Positions 25,447-34,347 of a DNA stretch of 64,000 bases are shown one piece after another. Source of the stretch: Nguyenibacter vanlangensis (GTDB lineage Bacteria; Pseudomonadota; Alphaproteobacteria; Acetobacterales; Acetobacteraceae). The translations under genes were made by a program, and so were the position numbers. The stretch's first letter is position 1, and each line of letters opens with the position of its first letter. Location of the stretch: positions 3,923,501 to 3,987,500 of the forward strand of contig NZ_CP152276.1 in assembly GCF_038719015.1 (NCBI RefSeq), in the 5' to 3' direction. The notes under the pieces are model-generated. The model searched no databases, was not told the DNA's origin, and worked only from the letters and a program-made list of their open reading frames with translations.

Positions 25447-26304
25447 ATGACCACCCAAACCTATCACCGCACCGCCACCGTCAACGGCCGCAAGATCTTC
25501 TATCGCGAAGCTGGCGACCTGGCCGCGCCGACTATCCTGTTGCTGCACGGCCTGCCCACCAGCAGCCAAATGTTCCGCGATCTGATCCCCGCCCTGGCTG
25601 ACCGTTTCCACCTGATCGCCCCGGATTATATCGGCTTCGGCCACTCCGATGCGCCCTCGCGCGACGAGTTCACCTACACCTTCGATAATCTGGCCACTCA
25701 CATCGCCGGCTTGGTCGATGTTCTCGGGCTGGAGGACTACATCCTCTACATGCAGGACTATGGCGGCCCGATCGGGCTCCGCCTGTTCACGCAGCGCCCG
25801 GAGAAGGTGAAGGGCTTCATCATCCAGAACGCCAACGCCTACATGGAAGGCGTCGGCGACGCGCCCAAGAGCGTGCTGCTGCCGCTGTGGGAGAACCGCA
25901 CGCCCGAGACGGAGAAGCCAGCGCGCGACTTCGTGAGCATCGAAGGGACCAAGTTCCATTGGCTGGTCGGCGCCAAGGACCCCGAGGCGATCAATCCGGA
26001 CAATTGGGTGCTCGATCAGGCGCTGCTCGATCGCCCCGGCGTGCAGGATTATCAGGTCGACCTGCTGGAGAACTACAAGTCCAACATCGCCCTCTATCCG
26101 GAGTGGCAGGCCGCTTTCCGCGAGCACACGCCGAAGACGCTCATCGTGTGGGGCAAGAACGACCCGTTCTTCATTCCGCCCGGTGCGCGCGCCTACCTCA
26201 ACGATCTGCCTGACGCCAAGCTGGTCTGGCTCGATGCCGGTCATTTCGTCCTGGACGAAAACGGCCCGCAGGTCGCGACCGAGATCAAGACGGTTTTCGC
26301 CTAA
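25447..26304 (+). CDS. alpha/beta hydrolase, haloalkane dehalogenase/epoxide hydrolase-like
   Basis: A 285-residue protein with HGLPTSSQMFRDLIPAL (oxyanion hole), an Asp rather than Ser nucleophile in YMQDYGGPIGLRL, WGKNDPFF with the acid, and DAGHFVLDE with the catalytic His. An Asp nucleophile marks the epoxide hydrolase/haloalkane dehalogenase branch. AAGGAG at 25433 precedes ATG 25447. It heads a two-gene plus-strand unit with the NTF2-like gene. Confidence 0.9.
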   Translation: MTTQTYHRTATVNGRKIFYREAGDLAAPTILLLHGLPTSSQMFRDLIPALADRFHLIAPDYIGFGHSDAPSRDEFTYTFDNLATHIAGLVDVLGLEDYILYMQDYGGPIGLRLFTQRPEKVKGFIIQNANAYMEGVGDAPKSVLLPLWENRTPETEKPARDFVSIEGTKFHWLVGAKDPEAINPDNWVLDQALLDRPGVQDYQVDLLENYKSNIALYPEWQAAFREHTPKTLIVWGKNDPFFIPPGARAYLNDLPDAKLVWLDAGHFVLDENGPQVATEIKTVFA

Positions 26305-26371
26305 CGCTTTCACACAAGGCTGGTCGCACGGCTCCCGGCGGCCAGCCCGTTCCTGATCGAGGAGATCGGCC

Positions 26372-26764
26372 ATGACTTCCCCAACCGACATCGTGAAATC
26401 CTTTTACGGCGCCTTGGAACGCGGAGATGCTCCGGCGGCGCTGGGGCTCCTCTCACCCGACATGGAATGGAGCGTGGTCGCCGGCTGGCCATACAAGCCT
26501 ACCGGCCGCGGCCCTCAAGCAGTGGCCGAAGGCGTCCTCATGCCCGTGCTGAAGGACTGGCGTGATTATGCGCTGCACGGAAGCGACCTGTTCGCTGCTG
26601 ACGGCGATAAGGTCGTCTCGATGGGCATGATGACCGGCACCCATGTGGTGACGGGCAAACGGCTTGAAGCTGCCTATGTCCATGTGTGGGAGGTCGCCGG
26701 CGGCCAAATCGTGCGGATGCGGCAGACCGTCGATACCGCCCGCGTGCTGGAGGCCAGGTCGTGA
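26372..26764 (+). CDS. NTF2-like (SnoaL/ketosteroid-isomerase-type) protein
   Basis: A 130-residue protein: IVKSFYGALERGDAPAALGLLSPDMEWSVVAGWPY is the family N-terminal helix and first strand, followed by GDKVVSMGMMTGTHVVTGKRLEAAYVHVWEVAGGQIVRMRQTVDTA. ATG 26372 follows GATCGAGGAGATCGGCC. Its pairing with an Asp-type hydrolase repeats the island's habit of combining NTF2-like proteins with hydrolases or reductases. Confidence 0.85.
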   Translation: MTSPTDIVKSFYGALERGDAPAALGLLSPDMEWSVVAGWPYKPTGRGPQAVAEGVLMPVLKDWRDYALHGSDLFAADGDKVVSMGMMTGTHVVTGKRLEAAYVHVWEVAGGQIVRMRQTVDTARVLEARS

Positions 26765-26854
26765 GCACGAACCCGGTCTGCGCTCTCACTCTACCGGGGG
26801 GCGTTGCGGGGTCTCCCGCAGATGGGGATGTGCCGGCGACCTCGGCGCCGGCCA

Positions 26855-26872
26855 GGGGGAAGGCTTTCCCCC
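26855..26872. terminator. hairpin between convergent genes
   Basis: GGGGGAA at 26855-26861 pairs with TTCCCCC at 26866-26872 around GGCT. It lies at the convergence of the NTF2-like gene and the SRAP remnant and could stop transcription from either side. No T-run. Confidence 0.4.
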
Positions 26873-26874
26873 GG

Positions 26875-27512
26875 CTAGATCAACGCTTCCTGCGTTCCGG
26901 CCGCCTTGCGCTTGACCCAAGGCTCGGGCGTCCGGTTCATCTCAATCAGTTCGTCAGGAAAGCAGCGTTTTTGGAACGACATCAGGTCGTCAAAGCTACC
27001 ATGGAGCCAAGTGTCGTACTCGTTCGGCATCAACAGAACGGGCATCCGATCATGCACTGGCCGGATGGCCTCGTTGCAGTCCGTCATGGCGCCCGAATAA
27101 ACCGGACCCCATTCCTCGCTGTCGCGCCACAATCCGCCCCAGCCAAAGATGGGCTGGTCTTTGACATTGAACCATGTGCGGTCTTCGAACCCTTCGCGCC
27201 CTCTGCTTCGGCAAAGCCCGTCACCGGGATGATGCAGCGCCATTCGGGTTTGCGCGCGAGATCGACCCAGAAGCCCTTGGCGAGATCGGCAATGTTGTTG
27301 ACCGGGATGGGCTTCGATCCGGGCTTCATCATCTTCAATCGGACGGGAAAGCCCCAGGTCATCGACTGTAGAATGCGAGCGCCATCGCGTTCGCGCATCA
27401 CCATGCCGGGCGTGCCCGGGTAGACTTCTTCACCGGCGTTGGAAGCTGGCGCTGTCGAGACGCCGAAGTGATCGGCAAGATCCTGCAGGCTGCTCTGCGG
27501 TCATCAGCCGTG
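26875..27512 (-). pseudogene. SRAP (YedK/HMCES-type) protein, 5' truncated and frameshifted
   Basis: Readable pieces in order on the minus strand: SSLQDLADHFGVST, EEVYPGTPGMVMRERDGARI, MTWGFP, PVTGFAEAEGAKGSKT, then after a frame change near 27180 RTWFNVKDQPIFGWGGLWRD and PVHDRMPVLL. This is a SRAP-family abasic-site-binding protein. The essential N-terminal Cys2 (MCxx) segment is missing, a stop interrupts the frame at about 27511, and the second frame ends at 26875. A non-functional remnant. Confidence 0.75.
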
Positions 27513-27826
27513 GTCGAAAGAAGCCGGCCGCTCCAAGCGACGCCGTGCTCATCCACGGTTTGGGTCGTTGCTGCGGCGGCTGCGCGGGTTTCGCCGAGCC
27601 GAAGCAGCTCAACTGCCCACTCCTGACCGCGATTCGCGAAGCCAAAATCGATCGTGGCAGCGCCTTCTCCCGGAACTTCGTAAGTCGGTACGAGCCCGGC
27701 GCGATGCAGCGCGTATGCGAAGCGCAGCTCGAAGAGGCGATCTTTGTTCTGTCGTCCGACGCCGCCGTTAGCGTTGATTACTGCAATAATGGGCTGAGCA
27801 GCAGCAGAACCCGCCAGGTCGCTCAT
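27398..27826 (-). CDS. hypothetical protein fragment fused out of frame to the SRAP remnant
   Basis: Residues 1-100 look like real protein (DRLFELRFAYALHRAGLVPT, YEVPGEGAATIDFGFANRGQ, EWAVELLRLGE), perhaps a nuclease-like alpha/beta fold with an acidic D...E..E pattern, but I do not recognise the family. From about 27515 the frame runs antisense to sense into SRAP sequence in the wrong frame, so the C-terminus is not native. The 5' side is cut by the IS that begins at 27890. Confidence 0.45.
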   Translation of the reverse strand: MSDLAGSAAAQPIIAVINANGGVGRQNKDRLFELRFAYALHRAGLVPTYEVPGEGAATIDFGFANRGQEWAVELLRLGETRAAAAATTQTVDEHGVAWSGRLLSTTADDRRAACRILPITSASRQRQLPTPVKKSTRARPAW

Positions 27827-27889
27827 AGCCTTGATTGCGAGTTCAGCCTCTGCTTGGTGTCAAACGAATTGAAGAACTGACCCCTCGTG

Positions 27890-29531
27890 TTGCCTCATCT
27901 GAAAATGTTACTGAGGATCGTCGACGGAAAGGGAGCCGGGATATCCTCCCGCCGCGGCGGGAGGATATCCCGGTGACGCCTCTTTCCAGTGCCGACCGAG
28001 GATGAACTGTTCGGCGGCCTGGGGACGCCACGCCTTGAGAGTGATTTGAACGATCCGGAGCTGCCTGTCTCCGAAATGCCCGGGATCGATCTCATGGAGA
28101 CGGCGTAGCGCCTCCGTCGCGGGCAGCGCCGGCTCCGCCTCAAGCCACGCCCGGATCTGCGCTTCGTGAGGATCGAACATACTCGGCCGTCGCGGAATGG
28201 GCTTCTGACGCCGGTAAGGGCGACGGTGCGTCGGACGGGTTTCGCCCGCCTGCCAGGTCGATAGCATCGGACTCTGCCGGTTGCACGCCCAGGCCCCGGC
28301 GGTCGACACGCCGGCCCAACTCCTCCTGCGCCGCCCGAATCTCCGCGAACAGAAGCACAGGATCGGCCGAGGCCAGCATCGCCTCGATTTTTCCCTTGTC
28401 GGTCGGGGTGACATCCGGATGAGCCAGAACACGCGCTGCCGGCGGCAGGGGCGGATGATAGCGCTTGATAACCCGCGCGCCGGTCCGCGTCTTCTCACGC
28501 AGCTTGAACGACGGCTGGAACAGATTGCCATGAAGCCGCGCAGACTCGTAGAGCCCGGCCAGGGCCGCTGCCGATTCCGCGCCGACCAGTCGGCCATACC
28601 CGACGAGCCGCCTGACGATGGCGCCGTTCTTCTGCTCAACCCAGGCCTGGTCATTCTTCCGGTAGGCGCGGGCGCGGGTGACGACCAGTCCCTGGTTGCG
28701 GCACCACGGAACCACGAGATCATTCATGAAGGCGCTGTCATTGTCGAAATCGACACCGAGCAGATCAAATGGAAACAGCTGACGCGCCCGGTCGAGAGCG
28801 GCGATCACCAGGCTGCTTTCCCGCATCAGCACCGCAATGCACTCGGTCCAGCCGGTCGCGATGTCGGTCAGCACCAGAGTCTGCACGAAGCTCCCCGTCG
28901 ACGACGGACCCGAATGAGCCACGAAGTCCACCTCGACATAGCCGGGCGGCGGATCGTGCCAGTCACCGAACGTGCGCACCGGGACCGAGCGTCGAACCGC
29001 CGAACTCAGCCCGGCACGCCGCCTTTGGCCCCCGCACGCCACAATGCGAACCGGCGAGAGAAGGCGGTCCATCGTCGCCGTGCTGACAGTCAGCAACTTT
29101 TCGCGCAAATCGGCGTCCAGGCTGAGACGGCCATGCCGTTCCAGCGCTGGCAGAAGCACGGGGATCATCGCCCTGAGCCGCCTGGAGCATAAACGGTCGG
29201 AAACCTCCCACACGGCTACCAGGGCGTCGCGGACGTCGTCCCCATAGCGTGTCGCAGTCCGCTTCCCAAGGCGGGGAGGCTCCTCGTCTTTGCGAAGGAG
29301 CCGAATCGCGTGCTTGCGATGATAGCCCGTCACCGCCACGAACTCGTCGAGAACAGGCGTCTTTTCGGACCCGCCGCATGATCGGTAACGATCCCTGATC
29401 GCCGATACCAGTTCGACCCGCGTCGCCATGCTGATCCGCCTCGCCATTCTTCGCCTCCCGGCCAGAACGACAATCGACGTCATCACCAGCCCGGAACGCA
29501 AACCCTATCGGTAACATTCAGCGTGAGGCAA
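27890..29531 (-). mobile_element. insertion sequence with DDE integrase-type transposase, about 1.64 kb
   Basis: The ends are imperfect inverted repeats: TTGCCTCA... at 27890 and its counterpart ...TGAGGCAA ending at 29531, both followed inward by a TGAA.ATGTTAC segment. Inside is one transposase gene on the minus strand. It separates the hypothetical fragment from an MFS fragment whose coding starts at the other IS end, so it either inserted with a deletion or joined two segments by recombination. I see no clear target-site duplication. Confidence 0.7.
27908..29447 (-). pseudogene. IS transposase (integrase catalytic core), frameshifted near its C-terminus
   Basis: From MARRISMATRVELV at 29447 the frame has an N-terminal HTH region (GYHRKHAIRLLRKDEEPPR) and the DDE triad: Asp in GYVEVDFVAH, Asp in LLGVDFDNDSAF, Glu in QAWVEQKNGA. 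The frame runs to 28140, but the expected tail (ETRPTH, AWLEAEPALPATEALRRL, HEIDPGHFGDRQL) is in a different frame from about 28245 to 27908. A frameshift in the tail thus splits it; programmed shifting is possible but there is no obvious slippery run. Confidence 0.75.
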
Positions 29532-30199
29532 TGCGCCCAACATCGGAAGCGACGCCAGCGCACAACCATCTCTCGCTATGGTCGCTTTTGTCGATCCCGA
29601 TCGCCGTCCTCAAGGAGGCCGCCGCGGTTCCCGTGTTCTGGGTCCTGTTCTTCACCTTCTTCATCTGCGGGGCGAGTACCAACGGCTTGATCCAAACCCA
29701 CTTCGTTCCGCTCTGCGGGGATTTCGGCATTCTTCCCGTGGCGGCTGCGGGCGTCCTAGCGATGATGGGGGTCTTCGATCTTTTTGGAACAGTGGGATCG
29801 GGATGGCTGTCGGACCGGTTCGACAATCGCCGGCTGCTGTTCTGGTACTACGGTCTGCGTGGCCTCTCCCTTGTCTATCTCCCCTTCTCGGACTTTTCCC
29901 TGTGGGGCCTATCGTTCTTCGCCATGTTCTACGGGCTCGACTGGATTGCGACGGTTCCACCGACTCTTAAACTGACGATCGAGCGCTTTGGCCGCGACAA
30001 GGCCAACATCGTTTTCGGTTGGATCTTCGCCGGCCATCAGATAGGCGCGGCAGCGGCCGCGTACGGCGCTGGCGTAACGCGCACGCTGCTTGGCAGCTAT
30101 CTGCCGGCGTTCTTCGTGTCAGGTATGCTCTGCCTAATCGCGGCACTCCTCATAATCGTTGTGAGCAGAAGCCCGAAACTCGGCGTTCAGCCCGCGTGA
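29531..30199 (+). pseudogene. MFS transporter, C-terminal half
   Basis: About 220 residues with six hydrophobic segments (VFWVLFFTFFICGASTNGL, VAAAGVLAMMGVFDLFG, YGLRGLSLVYLPF, IFAGHQIGAAAAAYGAG) and the central motif-A-like SGWLSDRFDNRRLLF. The first six helices are missing and the frame opens exactly at the IS end, so the IS or a linked deletion removed the 5' half. Confidence 0.7.
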
Positions 30200-30278
30200 G
30201 GTGCTCAAGAGTAGCTGGCAGAGTCTTCTGGCTAGCTTCCGCTCGGATATCTGGAGTTCGAGGCGCGATCAGGCCGTC

Positions 30279-30396
30279 CCGATGACGGCGATGGTCGGCG
30301 CGGTAATTTTCGCCCGCTCCGTCGATGACCGAGAGCTTTCCGACCAGATCGAGGCCATCAAGCGCTGGCTCCTGGCGGACTCATCTGAAATCCGCT
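30279..30396 (+). pseudogene. TetR-family C-terminal remnant
   Basis: The frame reads MTAMVGAVIFARSVDDRELS, then DQIEAIKRWLLA, the last helix pair typical of TetR/AcrR ligand domains (VGALxLARAVDDxxLS). Nothing N-terminal remains. From 30400 to 30578 nothing recognisable is seen up to the tRNA terminator; no integrase gene is visible on this side of the island. Confidence 0.55.
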
Positions 30397-30578
30397 CTCC
30401 CAGCCGTGAGACATTCTTTGCCTCAAAAGACACGTGCGGGATCATGGGCAAGGAATGCAGAGCCCGTGGGCCTTCTGCAGGGCCAACGTCATGCGCGGCG
30501 TTGCGCGTCCGCCTTTCAACACACCCTTGCTCGGCCGACACTCGTCTAAGCCCGTGGTGTCTAGGTGGTGTCTAACAC

Positions 30579-30608
30579 AAAAAAGCGAAAGGCCGCCTTA
30601 CGGCGGCC
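30579..30608 (-). terminator. rho-independent terminator of tRNA-Gly
   Basis: Minus strand: GGCCGCC-GTAA-GGCGGCC stem (30608-30591) followed by TTTCGCTTTTTT. It lies 33 bases after the 3' end of the tRNA gene. Confidence 0.8.
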
Positions 30609-30641
30609 TTCTCGTAACGCTCTGATTTCCTTGGAGGAAAT

Positions 30642-30716
30642 TGGAGCGGGCGAAGGGATTCGAACCCTCGACCCCAACCTTGGCAAGGTTGTGCTCTACC
30701 CCTGAGCTACGCCCGC
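30642..30716 (-). tRNA. tRNA-Gly (GCC anticodon)
   Basis: A 75-base gene including encoded CCA. The acceptor stem GCGGGCG pairs with the 3' strand CGCCCGC; the anticodon loop reads CTTGCCAAG; the T-loop is GGTTCGAATCC. The accessory island begins directly beyond its 3' end, so it is the probable integration site. Confidence 0.95.
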
Positions 30717-30962
30717 ATCGTGTCGGTGAACGGCGGTTTAGGGGAAAGCGGGGGGGCTGGCAAGGGGGTAAAATTCATCTGGGGCGTTTTTTGTCGTTCG
30801 TCCGCATCGGCGCTTGTGGGACGGGAGGCGGGCGACAATGTTATGGGGTATCATGGTGATGTCGTTGGGCGCGCCGGTCGGGTGACCGGGCCCGGGGACG
30901 GCCGGGCGTGGCCGGGGGCGGGCAGCGGCGGATCACCAGTCAGGCAAGCAGGATCGGGTTTC

Positions 30963-31985
30963 ATGGAGTACATCATCGGTCAGTCCCGCACAGGACGAGG
31001 TGGCGCCGCGGCGGACGCCGTTGGCGGCCTGGTGGACGAATCGGGCGTGCCGACGGCCGCCGCTGTGGGCGCCGCCGGGGGAGGCGGCGATGCCGGATTG
31101 ATCGTCGATGGCACCCAGGACAGTTTCATGCAGGACGTGCTGGAAGCCAGCCGCAGCCTGCCGGTGCTGGTCGATTTCTGGGCGTCCTGGTGCGGTCCGT
31201 GCCGCCAACTGACCCCGGTGCTGGAGAAGATCGTCCGCTCGGCCGGCGGGCGGGTGAAGCTGGTGAAGATCGACATCGACGCCAATCGCGCGCTGGCCCA
31301 GCAACTGACGCAGGTCGGGCTGCCGTTGCAGTCGATTCCCCTGGTGGCGGCCTTCTGGAAAGGGCAGATCCTGGATCTGTTCCAGGGGGCCCTGCCGGAG
31401 AGCGAGATCCGGCGCTTCGTCGAGGGGCTGTTGAAGGAAGCGGGCGGGGGCGGCATGCCGTCGGCCGACCTGATCGCCGCCGCCCGGGCCGCGCTGGAGG
31501 CCAACAGCGCCGAGGAGGCGGCCGGCCTGTTTTCCCAGACCATCGAGATCGAGCCCGAAAACCCCGCGGCCTGGGGCGGGCTGGCGCGTGCGCTGATCCT
31601 GATGGGCGACGAGGACGCCGCCGAGGGCGTGCTGGCCGACGTGCCGGCCAAGATCGCCGACCATGCCGAGGTCACCGGCGCCCGCGCCGCGCTGGAGCTG
31701 AAGCGCGAGGGACGCAAGGCCGCCGAGGCCGCCGAGGGGCTGCGCCGGCGCCTGGCGGCCAATCCGGCGGATCACGAGGCCCGCTATGAGCTGGCCGCCG
31801 CCCTGAACGCGGCCGGCAAGCGGCAGGAGGCGGCGGACGAGCTGCTGGCCATCATGCGCCAGGATCGGGCCTGGAACGACGACGCCGCGCGGCTGCAACT
31901 GATTCGCCTGTTCGATTCCTGGGGCCATGACGACCCGGCGACCCTGCAGGCGCGCCGCCGCATGTCGTCGCTGCTGTTTTCATGA
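30963..31985 (+). CDS. YbbN-type thioredoxin-domain/TPR co-chaperone
   Basis: A 340-residue protein. Thioredoxin domain at residues 50-155 with VDFWASWCGPCRQLTPVLEK (CGPC site intact), then TPR-like helical repeats (LIAAARAALEANSAEEAAGLF, AWGGLARALILMGDEDAAEG, ARYELAAALNAAGKRQEAADELL). This layout matches YbbN/CnoX, a holdase-type co-chaperone of DnaK and GroEL. A long Gly/Ala-rich segment precedes the thioredoxin fold. ATG 30963 begins the conserved N-terminus. Confidence 0.88.
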   Translation: MEYIIGQSRTGRGGAAADAVGGLVDESGVPTAAAVGAAGGGGDAGLIVDGTQDSFMQDVLEASRSLPVLVDFWASWCGPCRQLTPVLEKIVRSAGGRVKLVKIDIDANRALAQQLTQVGLPLQSIPLVAAFWKGQILDLFQGALPESEIRRFVEGLLKEAGGGGMPSADLIAAARAALEANSAEEAAGLFSQTIEIEPENPAAWGGLARALILMGDEDAAEGVLADVPAKIADHAEVTGARAALELKREGRKAAEAAEGLRRRLAANPADHEARYELAAALNAAGKRQEAADELLAIMRQDRAWNDDAARLQLIRLFDSWGHDDPATLQARRRMSSLLFS

Positions 31986-32058
31986 CGGGTCGCCCGGCGG
32001 CGGCGCGGCGTTGAGCCGGGGCGAGGATATCCCGCGCGCCCTGCCGCGTCCGCGCGAC

Positions 32059-32760
32059 ATGACGCTGGCGGATATCCCGCCCGAGCTGGGCCTGTTCCCG
32101 CTGCGCGAGGCGTTGCTGCTGCCGCGCGGCAAGTTGCCGCTGAACGTGTTCGAGCCGCGTTATGTCGCGCTGGTGGAGGATGCGCTGGCGGGGGCGCGGC
32201 TGATCGGCATGATCCAGCCGCGCGGCGACGCGCTGGACGAAGACGCCGAGGATGGAGACACCGCGGACGGGGACGCCGCGGCTGGGGACGAATTCGGATT
32301 CGCGGGCCCGGCGGCATTGTATGACATCGGCTGCATCGGGCGCATCACCTCGATGACCGAGCGGGCGGACGGGACCTATGCGGTGACCCTGACCGGGCTG
32401 AGCCGCTTCCGGTTGCTGCGCGAGGCGCGGCCGCGTCGCGGCTATCGCCTGGGACGAATCGACGCCTCGTCCTTCGCCGGGGATCTGACCGAGGGCGAAG
32501 GGCTGTTCTTCGACCGGCCGCGGATGATCGCCGCGCTGCGGCGCTATTGCCGCCGCCGCGGTTTCGGCGCGCGCTGGACCGTGATCGAGCAGATGGACGA
32601 CGAGGCCCTGTTGATCACCCTGCCGATGATCTGTCCCTTCGCCACGGCGGAAAAGCAGGCGCTGCTGGAGTCGGGCACGCTGAATGACCGCGCGCGCACC
32701 TTGCAGGCGCTGCTCGATCTGGGCGGCCATGGGGTGGATGACGAGGGGCGCCCATCCTGA
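32059..32760 (+). CDS. LON peptidase N-terminal (substrate-binding) domain protein
   Basis: A 233-residue protein: LGLFPLREALLLPRGKLPLNVFEPRYVALVEDAL is the LON N-domain signature, and IGMIQPRG and IGCIGRITSMTERADGTYAVTLTGLSRFRLLRE follow. No ATPase or protease domain is present, as in stand-alone YbaA/LON-substrate-binding proteins. An acidic insert (DEDAEDGDTADGDAAAGDEF) interrupts the domain. ATG 32059 is taken as start; an in-frame TTG at 32011 is an alternative. It follows the YbbN gene closely. Confidence 0.85.
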   Translation: MTLADIPPELGLFPLREALLLPRGKLPLNVFEPRYVALVEDALAGARLIGMIQPRGDALDEDAEDGDTADGDAAAGDEFGFAGPAALYDIGCIGRITSMTERADGTYAVTLTGLSRFRLLREARPRRGYRLGRIDASSFAGDLTEGEGLFFDRPRMIAALRRYCRRRGFGARWTVIEQMDDEALLITLPMICPFATAEKQALLESGTLNDRARTLQALLDLGGHGVDDEGRPS

Positions 32761-32908
32761 ACGCCCGCCCCCAACACCTGCCCCCAACACCCGCCCTGGA
32801 CGCCGGTCCGGCCCTCTTGCGTGACGGGTCTTCACCTCGGCCGGTCTTGGCTTTAGAACCCTGTCGAATGCGTCGCACATGGCGCGCGTCGAGCGGGAAA
32901 GCCATCTG

Positions 32909-33100
32909 ATGTCCGAAACCGTCCAGCCGCCTCTGGATCCGCGCCTGCTGTCCATCCTGGTATGCCCGGTCACCAAGGGGCCTCTGATCTATGATCGCGA
33001 GGCCGGGGAGCTGATCAGCCGCCAGGCCAGGCTGGCGTTTCCGATCCGCGACGGCATTCCGATCATGCTGCCCGACGAGGCGCGCAGCCTGGACGCCTGA
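32909..33100 (+). CDS. Trm112-like zinc-ribbon family protein
   Basis: A 63-residue protein: [46 protein letters not shown] is the UPF0434/Trm112 pattern. Only one Cys of the usual pair is kept, as in many bacterial members. Trm112 proteins activate methyltransferases in eukaryotes; bacterial roles are largely unknown. An ATG at 32879 in frame is possible, but the family begins near 32909. Confidence 0.85.
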   Translation: MSETVQPPLDPRLLSILVCPVTKGPLIYDREAGELISRQARLAFPIRDGIPIMLPDEARSLDA

Positions 33101-33144
33101 CGCCGGAGGGACGGTTCAAGGCCCGGATTGTTCGAGGCCCTGAT

Positions 33145-34011
33145 TCAGGCCTTGGTGGGGACGGACATGTTGTCGATCAGGCGGACCGTGCCCAGCCGGG
33201 CCGCCGCCAGCAGGCGCGCCGGCCGGCCGTCATAATGCGCCAGGGACGCCAGGTCGGCGTCGGCCCGCAGTTCCAGATAGTCGATTTCGGCGAAACCGCC
33301 GGCCACCAGTCGCTCGCGCGCCTGCGCCAGCACGGCGGCGACGGAATCGCCGACCGCGATCCGCCGTGCCGCGTCGCGCAGGGTTTCAGGCAGGCGCCGC
33401 GCCTGGTCGCGTTCGGGGCCGGCCAGGCGGCGGTTGCGCGACGACATGGCCAGGCCGTCGGCCTCGCGCAGCGTCGGGCAGGCGACCAGGCGGATCGGGA
33501 TGTCCAGGTCGGTGGCCATCCGGCGCACGACGTGGATCTGCTGGAAATCCTTCTCGCCGAAGAAGGCCATGTCGGCCTGGCTTTGCAGGAACAGCTTGCA
33601 CACCACCGTCGCCACCCCGTCGAAATGGCCGGGACGGTGGGCGCCGCACAGCCCGGCCGACACGCCGGCGACCGAAACATGGGTGGCGAAGCCCGCCGGA
33701 TACATCTCGGCGACCGTGGGGGCGTACAGCACATGGACCCCGGCATCGGCCAGCAGGCGCCGGTCGTCGTCCCACGTGCGCGGATAGGTTGCCAGGTCCG
33801 ACGGATTGTCGAACTGGGTAGGATTGACGAAGATCGAGACGATCACCCGGTCCGCCTGCGCCAGCGCGGCGCGCGCCAGGCTGAGATGCCCTTCGTGCAG
33901 CGCGCCCATCGTCGGGACCAGCCCCACGGTCAGGCCCTGCCGTTTCCAGTCGCGCACCGTCTGCCGCAGGGCGGCGACGGCGTCCAGCGTATGCATCGGG
34001 GGGCGCGGCAT
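33145..34011 (-). CDS. panC: pantothenate synthetase
   Basis: A 288-residue enzyme that joins pantoate and beta-alanine with ATP in coenzyme A synthesis. Signatures: LVPTMGALHEGHLSL (HxGH nucleotide site), SIFVNPTQF, GHFDGVATVVCKLF, FGEKDFQQ and ADGLAMSSRNRRL (KMSKS-like). Starts at 34011 and 33996 are both possible; 34011 has AGGAG 12 bases upstream. It runs towards the Trm112-like gene and is divergent from the small lipoprotein gene. Confidence 0.95.
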   Translation of the reverse strand: MPRPPMHTLDAVAALRQTVRDWKRQGLTVGLVPTMGALHEGHLSLARAALAQADRVIVSIFVNPTQFDNPSDLATYPRTWDDDRRLLADAGVHVLYAPTVAEMYPAGFATHVSVAGVSAGLCGAHRPGHFDGVATVVCKLFLQSQADMAFFGEKDFQQIHVVRRMATDLDIPIRLVACPTLREADGLAMSSRNRRLAGPERDQARRLPETLRDAARRIAVGDSVAAVLAQARERLVAGGFAEIDYLELRADADLASLAHYDGRPARLLAAARLGTVRLIDNMSVPTKA

Positions 34012-34181
34012 CCGTCCTGCGATCTCCTTCGGGCGTGGCGAGGTTGGTTGGCCGAGATATATCGGCGTGTTTCGCGCCCAGGGGAAGGGGGAGAAGGGAA
34101 GAGCGGAGCGCCGTTCCGCCGCGTCTTTCGCCCCGGATGGCTTCTCTGCTATGAACGCCTCGGTCCCGGCAGGAGGCATCG

Positions 34182-34331
34182 TTGATCCAGACCATCCGTT
34201 TTCTTGGGCTGACCGCCCTGCTGTTCTCGCTCGCGGCCTGCGGGGGCGGGGACGACAAGAAGCTGACCCAGAAGGAACGGTGGCAGAAGATGGGTTTCGA
34301 GGCCGGCCTGACCAAGACGGCGAGTCAGTAA
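34182..34331 (+). CDS. 49-residue lipoprotein
   Basis: Start TTG 34182 with GGAGG five bases upstream. The product begins with a hydrophobic signal and the lipobox SLAAC, giving a lipidated Cys at about residue 20, and then GGGDDKKLTQKERWQKMG. Short lipoproteins of this pattern are conserved near panC-like regions only as far as I can infer; function unknown. It ends 16 bases before the convergent transglutaminase gene. Confidence 0.7.
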   Translation: MIQTIRFLGLTALLFSLAACGGGDDKKLTQKERWQKMGFEAGLTKTASQ

Positions 34332-34347
34332 GGGGCGGCCTGGCGGA

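Noticed and set aside
30401..30578. Possible integrase remnant next to tRNA-Gly
   Set aside because: I looked for tyrosine-recombinase motifs (R..HxxR..Y) in all frames and did not find them; only short repeats of GGTGGTGTCTA are visible.
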